From: Nitrospirota bacterium | Lineage (GTDB): Bacteria > Nitrospirota > UBA9217 | Assembly: GCA_027456925.1 (NCBI GenBank) | Contig: DAIDTZ010000196.1 | Coordinates: 1-7,797 of the forward strand | Direction: 5' to 3' | Length of the DNA: 7,797 nucleotides | In this document: positions 5,380 to 7,797 of the stretch, piece after piece | Layout of the letters: every line of letters starts with the position of its first letter | Position numbering within the stretch: the first letter of the stretch is position 1 | Translations under genes and position numbers: made by a program | Notes under the pieces: model-generated | Databases searched by the model: none | What the model saw: only the letters and a program-made list of their open reading frames with translations | Told to the model about the DNA's origin: nothing

Positions 5380-5766
5380 CTACATCGCCATGTTGAAGGG
5401 AACGTAGCCGGCCAGGAGCAACTCGCCGAGGTAGGAACTCCCTTTCATCTCCGCGCCTTCGATCAGGTCTTCCTTGAGAACGTTATGCAGGGGCATGAAG
5501 GCGTGGCAGACATAGAACTTCACGTTGAACTCGGGCATCATGTCCAGCAGTTCACCGACATTGACCTGATTGCCTTCCAGCTCCATGGTCATGGACTTTC
5601 CCACTCCCTTTTTGGCAAGCTCGACGCCCTCTCCGACGAGGAACACCGCGATCTCCGCCTCGTCATCGAATGCCTTCATATTGGAAATGATCTTCAGCAT
5701 GACGATCACTTCCTTGAGATTTGACTTCGCATGGGACAGCACAAACAAAAATTTCTTTGATTCCAT
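5380..5766 (-). CDS. DsrE/DsrF-family protein
   Basis: This 128-residue cytoplasmic protein has the DsrE-like alpha/beta fold. It opens with KKFLFVLSHA (4-13). IAVFLVGEGVELAKKG (39-54) follows, then the LDMMPEFNVKFYVCHAFM strip (74-91) holding the single conserved-position Cys87. Family members carry sulfur as a persulfide on a cysteine in this position or act as peroxiredoxin-like accessory proteins. Whether this one binds sulfur is inferred from Cys87. No dsr or tus partner genes are visible, so it stands alone. ATG 5766 is well supported by AAGGAGGA about six bases upstream. It has its own promoter at 5817-5845 and converges on the terminator at 5299-5329. Confidence 0.85.
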   Translation of the reverse strand: MESKKFLFVLSHAKSNLKEVIVMLKIISNMKAFDDEAEIAVFLVGEGVELAKKGVGKSMTMELEGNQVNVGELLDMMPEFNVKFYVCHAFMPLHNVLKEDLIEGAEMKGSSYLGELLLAGYVPFNMAM

Positions 5767-5816
5767 TCGACTCCTCCTTATTATTGGCCGCGGGCCATTG
5801 ATTTGAGATTGGCCAT

Positions 5817-5845
5817 ATATTACAATATGCGCAACAATATAACAA
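5817..5845 (-). promoter_or_regulatory. Promoter of the DsrE-like gene
   Basis: On the minus strand there is TTGTTA (5840-5845), a 17-base spacer, and TAATAT (5817-5822), in a clearly A/T-rich patch. The leader before ATG 5766 is about 45 bases. Confidence 0.6.
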
Positions 5846-5894
5846 GGGTTTGTTTTTCATTTTTTAGGGGCAGCCTCTTTGCCTGTTTCTCTCT

Positions 5895-5923
5895 TTGACC
5901 TTCCATTTTCTCCGTGTTATCGT
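5895..5923 (+). promoter_or_regulatory. Possible promoter of the short-chain dehydrogenase
   Basis: TTGACC (5895-5900), a 17-base spacer, then TATCGT (5918-5923). The -35 box is good and the -10 box matches at four of six positions. It gives a leader of about 70 bases before ATG 5998. Nothing else supported was found in 5846-5997 except a REP-arm look-alike at 5931-5945. Confidence 0.35.
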
Positions 5924-5930
5924 TAAATCA

Positions 5931-5945
5931 TCGAAGGATGGACGG
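5931..5945 (+). repeat. Look-alike of the REP right arm
   Basis: TCGAAGGATGGACGG differs at one position from TCGAAGGATGAACGG at 339-353. No matching left arm is seen, so it may be a degraded copy or chance. Confidence 0.3.
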
Positions 5946-5997
5946 AGGTTTTTTCAAAAGCCTTTATAGAGCCAAGATGGTTTCGAGGTAAACTCAA

Positions 5998-6750
5998 ATG
6001 TCAAAAATATTCATTACCGGCTCTGCCGACGGCCTCGGTCTCATGGAGGCGCGGATGCTGGTCAGCCAGGGGCACCAGGTCGTGCTGCACGGACGCAACC
6101 GGGCTCGGGCAGATGAGGCGCTTTCCAAGGTCCCGGGCGCAATGACCGCCGTTGTCGCCGATCTTGCAAGCATCGCGGAAACGAAGTCCCTTGCTGACCA
6201 GGTGAACGAGCTGGGCCCCTTTGATGCCGTGATCCATAATGCCGGTATCTATCACGTGCCCAATGGCGCAAGGACCGTCGACCACTTGCCGCTGATCTTT
6301 GTTGTCAACTCCCTGGCCTCCTATATCCTGACCTGCCTGATCAAAAGGCCGAAGCGCCTGGTCTATACGAGCTCGGGCCTGCATCGAAGCGGCGACGCGA
6401 GCTTGAATGACCTGACCGATGCATCGAATGCTTACGCCGATTCGAAGCTGCAGAATGTCATCCTTGCCTTTGCCGTTTCGCGCAAATGGCCCGACGTATT
6501 GTCCAATGCCGTGGACCCCGGCTGGGCAGCCACGAAGATGGGAGGCCGTGGAGCTCCGGTCAGTGTCGAGGAAGGGGCGCGGACGCAGGTGTGGCTGGCA
6601 GCGAGCCAGGACAAGGAGGTACTGGTCTCGGGTAGATATTTCCATCATCTACAAACCGGGAACTGTCACCCGGCTGCGACGGATCCGGCTGTGCAGGAAA
6701 AGTATCTGTCGGAATGCGGCCGCTTGTCCGGAATCGCATTTCCTGAGTAG
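5998..6750 (+). CDS. Short-chain dehydrogenase/reductase (SDR)
   Basis: This complete 250-residue classical SDR has all its working parts. The cofactor-binding motif is TGSADGLG (7-14). HGRNR (31-35) has an arginine that favours NADP(H). AD (54-55) follows strand 3, and NAG is at 81-83. The active-site Asn is Asn104 in FVVNSLASY, the serine is in YTSSG (123-127), and YADSK (146-150) holds Tyr146 and Lys150. DPGWAATKM (173-181) follows. Classical SDRs are about 250 residues, so this is full length. It should catalyse NAD(P)-dependent oxidation or reduction of an alcohol/ketone in the cytoplasm; the substrate cannot be read. The start has GAGGT eight bases upstream. A 215-residue open frame on the opposite strand is a shadow of this gene. 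Downstream lies the tag pseudogene. Confidence 0.93.
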   Translation: MSKIFITGSADGLGLMEARMLVSQGHQVVLHGRNRARADEALSKVPGAMTAVVADLASIAETKSLADQVNELGPFDAVIHNAGIYHVPNGARTVDHLPLIFVVNSLASYILTCLIKRPKRLVYTSSGLHRSGDASLNDLTDASNAYADSKLQNVILAFAVSRKWPDVLSNAVDPGWAATKMGGRGAPVSVEEGARTQVWLAASQDKEVLVSGRYFHHLQTGNCHPAATDPAVQEKYLSECGRLSGIAFPE

Positions 6751-6807
6751 AGATACTGAGGGCCGTCGTTGCATCCGTTGCGCAGCATTTAATCCGATCA
6801 AGGACGG

Positions 6808-6998
6808 AAGATAATCTCTCCGGCCCTCTTCAATGCAAGAATGTTCCTCGAAATCCAGAAGGAGTTCGGGTCTTTCGATGCCTATATCTGGCAGTTCACG
6901 GCTTCGTGGGCTCAACCAGCTGTTATGCGTTCATGCAGGCGGCAGGGATGGTTAACGATCATTTTGCGGATTGCTTCAGATACCGGGACGTGCAGTAA
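6808..6998 (+). pseudogene. tag: Remnant of 3-methyladenine DNA glycosylase I (tag)
   Basis: Two blocks match Tag, a base-excision repair glycosylase that removes 3-methyladenine. Block one (from 6808, with stop TAA at 6790 just before it in frame) reads KIISPALFNARMFLEIQKEF and then GSFDAYIWQF, to about 6897. Block two (6900-6998, another frame) reads GFVGSTSCYAFMQAAGMVND and then HFADCFRYRDVQ, followed by a stop. Block two ends as intact Tag proteins do and keeps the zinc ligands of the NDHxxxC motif (His codon 6960, Cys codon 6972). Between the blocks intact Tag has about 35 more residues, so an internal deletion with frame change has occurred. The N-terminal part with the other zinc ligands and the catalytic Glu is absent; the 50 or so bases after the SDR stop show at most faint traces (a frame reading AAFNP). 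The enzyme is certainly inactive. Confidence 0.85.
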
Positions 6999-7028
6999 CG
7001 ACCTTGGGGGCGGTGTTTCTTAATAACA

Positions 7029-7061
7029 AAGGCCTGGGAAAATCCCGGGCCTTCGTGTTTT
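7029..7061. terminator. Rho-independent terminator between convergent genes
   Basis: AAGGCCTGGGA (7029-7039) pairs with TCCCGGGCCTT (7043-7053), 11 pairs with one T-G, around a 3-base loop. On the + strand it is followed by a broken T-run (CGTGTTTT). On the minus strand it is followed by TTGTTATTA. It fits the end of the old tag gene and of the gene at 7100-7633. Confidence 0.7.
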
Positions 7062-7099
7062 AGCCTTCTTTGTATTTTTTGTTATTTACTACCTGCGGT

Positions 7100-7633
7100 C
7101 TACCATCTCCCGTCAACTGTCTCGCCGGTCGGCTTCGAGATCGGCGATGGAGCCGCTTCCCGGTAATTCGGGATGCTCACCGACTCGAGGAAACTCTGCA
7201 TTGCTGCGGGATCCAATCCGGCCGAGACCTTCACCCCGTGCTGGCAGGCAAACAGGATCGTCTGAACGAGGTCCCGTGCGCTGAATGCGAGGATCTCCCG
7301 GGCCGCTTCGGGAGATGCGTCCTCGATCAGGAGGGCACTTTCCTGATACCAGCCGTCTCCGCGGTCGCTCGCCGATTCGAAGGGGACGTCGGCGTCCTTT
7401 GTCACGATCCCCTGCTGGAGAGCAAAGTGGGAAACATCGGCACGAAGCTGCTGCAGGCCCTTGAATGCCGCGTTGGAGCAGATGCCGGTCCTTCCCCAGA
7501 TGATGGGGTTGAACTTGGGGAGGCTGATCCCGCTGGAGAAGATGTAGCTCCCGGGGTGGTGCTCGGACTCACGAATGACGATGGAGAAAAAATCGTTCTT
7601 GTACTCTAATGAACCGATGGCTGTCGCAGGCAT
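7100..7633 (-). CDS. Hypothetical protein, 177 residues
   Basis: I do not recognise this protein. It has no signal peptide or membrane segment and looks cytoplasmic. Visible strings are FSIVIRESEHHPGSYIFSSG (16-35), NPIIWGRTGICSNAAFKGLQ (42-61), DGWYQESALLIEDASPEAAR (93-112) and EILAFSARDLVQTILFACQH (113-132). It ends in a Pro-rich, probably disordered tail (APSPISKPTGETVDGRW). It has two cysteines (52, 130), not in a metal-motif spacing. The gene is convincing: ATG 7633 has AGGAGG about nine bases upstream, a near-consensus promoter lies at 7692-7720, and a terminator at 7029-7061 closes it. It therefore looks like a single-gene unit that is well expressed. Confidence 0.75.
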   Translation of the reverse strand: MPATAIGSLEYKNDFFSIVIRESEHHPGSYIFSSGISLPKFNPIIWGRTGICSNAAFKGLQQLRADVSHFALQQGIVTKDADVPFESASDRGDGWYQESALLIEDASPEAAREILAFSARDLVQTILFACQHGVKVSAGLDPAAMQSFLESVSIPNYREAAPSPISKPTGETVDGRW

Positions 7634-7691
7634 GATCAGCTTCCTCCTTTAAAGAAACTTAATTAGCACAATTTCTATCCTGTTTGAAAGA

Positions 7692-7720
7692 AGTATAACC
7701 GAAGCGGAAGTCGGGTGCAA
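7692..7720 (-). promoter_or_regulatory. Promoter of the 177-residue hypothetical gene
   Basis: On the minus strand there is TTGCAC (7715-7720), a 17-base spacer, then TATACT (7692-7697). Transcription would start near 7685, leaving a 50-base leader before ATG 7633. Confidence 0.7.
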
Positions 7721-7749
7721 GCAAAAAAGAACGATTCTAAACTGTATTT

Positions 7750-7797
7750 CTAATTTGACATCTCCTGATAATGCCGGCGATCATCCTGTTTCCCGGT
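7750..7797 (-). CDS. Possible 3' end of a minus-strand gene
   Basis: Reading inward from the right edge, one minus frame gives TGKQDDRRHYQEMSN and then TAG at 7750-7752, a plausible hydrophilic C-terminus. A second minus frame is also open here, so this is uncertain. No family can be named from 15 residues. Confidence 0.25.
   Translation of the reverse strand, partial: TGKQDDRRHYQEMSN

Noticed and set aside
6001..6648. 215-residue minus-strand open frame
   Set aside because: It is an exact shadow of the SDR gene, whose cofactor and active-site motifs are intact on the + strand.
6758..6828. 8-base inverted repeat GAGGGCCG ... CGGCCCTC after the SDR
   Set aside because: The arms are 55 bases apart with no T-run, and the right arm lies within the tag remnant. 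It is probably chance.
1..7797. CRISPR arrays, tRNA or rRNA genes, integrase or complete insertion sequence
   Set aside because: No regularly spaced direct repeats, no tRNA-like TTCGAAT arm with CCA-type acceptor, no rRNA-like stretch and no intact transposase or integrase were found on reading both strands.

Overview
The window comes from a bacterial chromosome of moderately high GC, with third positions rich in G/C in most genes. It shows Shine-Dalgarno starts, sigma-70-like promoters and rho-independent terminators. The gene mix (DsrE-like protein, HigBA, RAYT transposase debris, REP-like palindromes, sugar kinase of the phosphotransferase fold) fits a free-living Gram-negative proteobacterial-type organism. 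A Desulfobacterota or Nitrospirota relative is possible, but this is an impression from gene content and repeat style, not proof.

Layout, left to right. Bases 2-256 hold the 3' end of a class I methyltransferase (+). A REP-like palindrome follows (296-353), then an intact sugar-kinase-like phosphotransferase (397-1497, +). After it lie a frameshifted gene remnant (1531-1646) and a + strand terminator. The minus strand carries an alpha/beta hydrolase (1729-2523) and a two-helix membrane protein (2605-3249), probably one transcription unit. A complete higBA toxin-antitoxin pair (3370-3999, minus) follows, with a textbook promoter whose spacer contains a palindromic operator.

From about 4095 to 5205 the sequence is a scar zone. 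It holds a 38-residue membrane-peptide ORF (minus), a RAYT transposase lacking its N-terminus (+), a multi-pass membrane protein without a ribosome binding site (+), and the first 15 or so codons of a VOC/glyoxalase gene running into a short GCGAAG-type repeat. A strong terminator separates this from a DsrE-like gene (5380-5766, minus) that has its own promoter. A complete short-chain dehydrogenase (5998-6750, +) is followed by the wreck of a 3-methyladenine DNA glycosylase I (tag) gene. That gene has an internal deletion and a frame change but still shows the C-terminal zinc ligands. A terminator lies between it and a convergent, well-expressed-looking gene of unknown function (7100-7633, minus). 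The last 48 bases may hold the 3' end of one more minus-strand gene.

The genes do not form one pathway. The main character of the window is accumulated gene debris between intact housekeeping or accessory genes, with mobile-element traces (RAYT, REP-like repeats) nearby. I see no convincing new multi-gene system. The best candidates for follow-up are the scar zone, the higBA control region, the tag pseudogene and the two unrecognised conserved-looking proteins.
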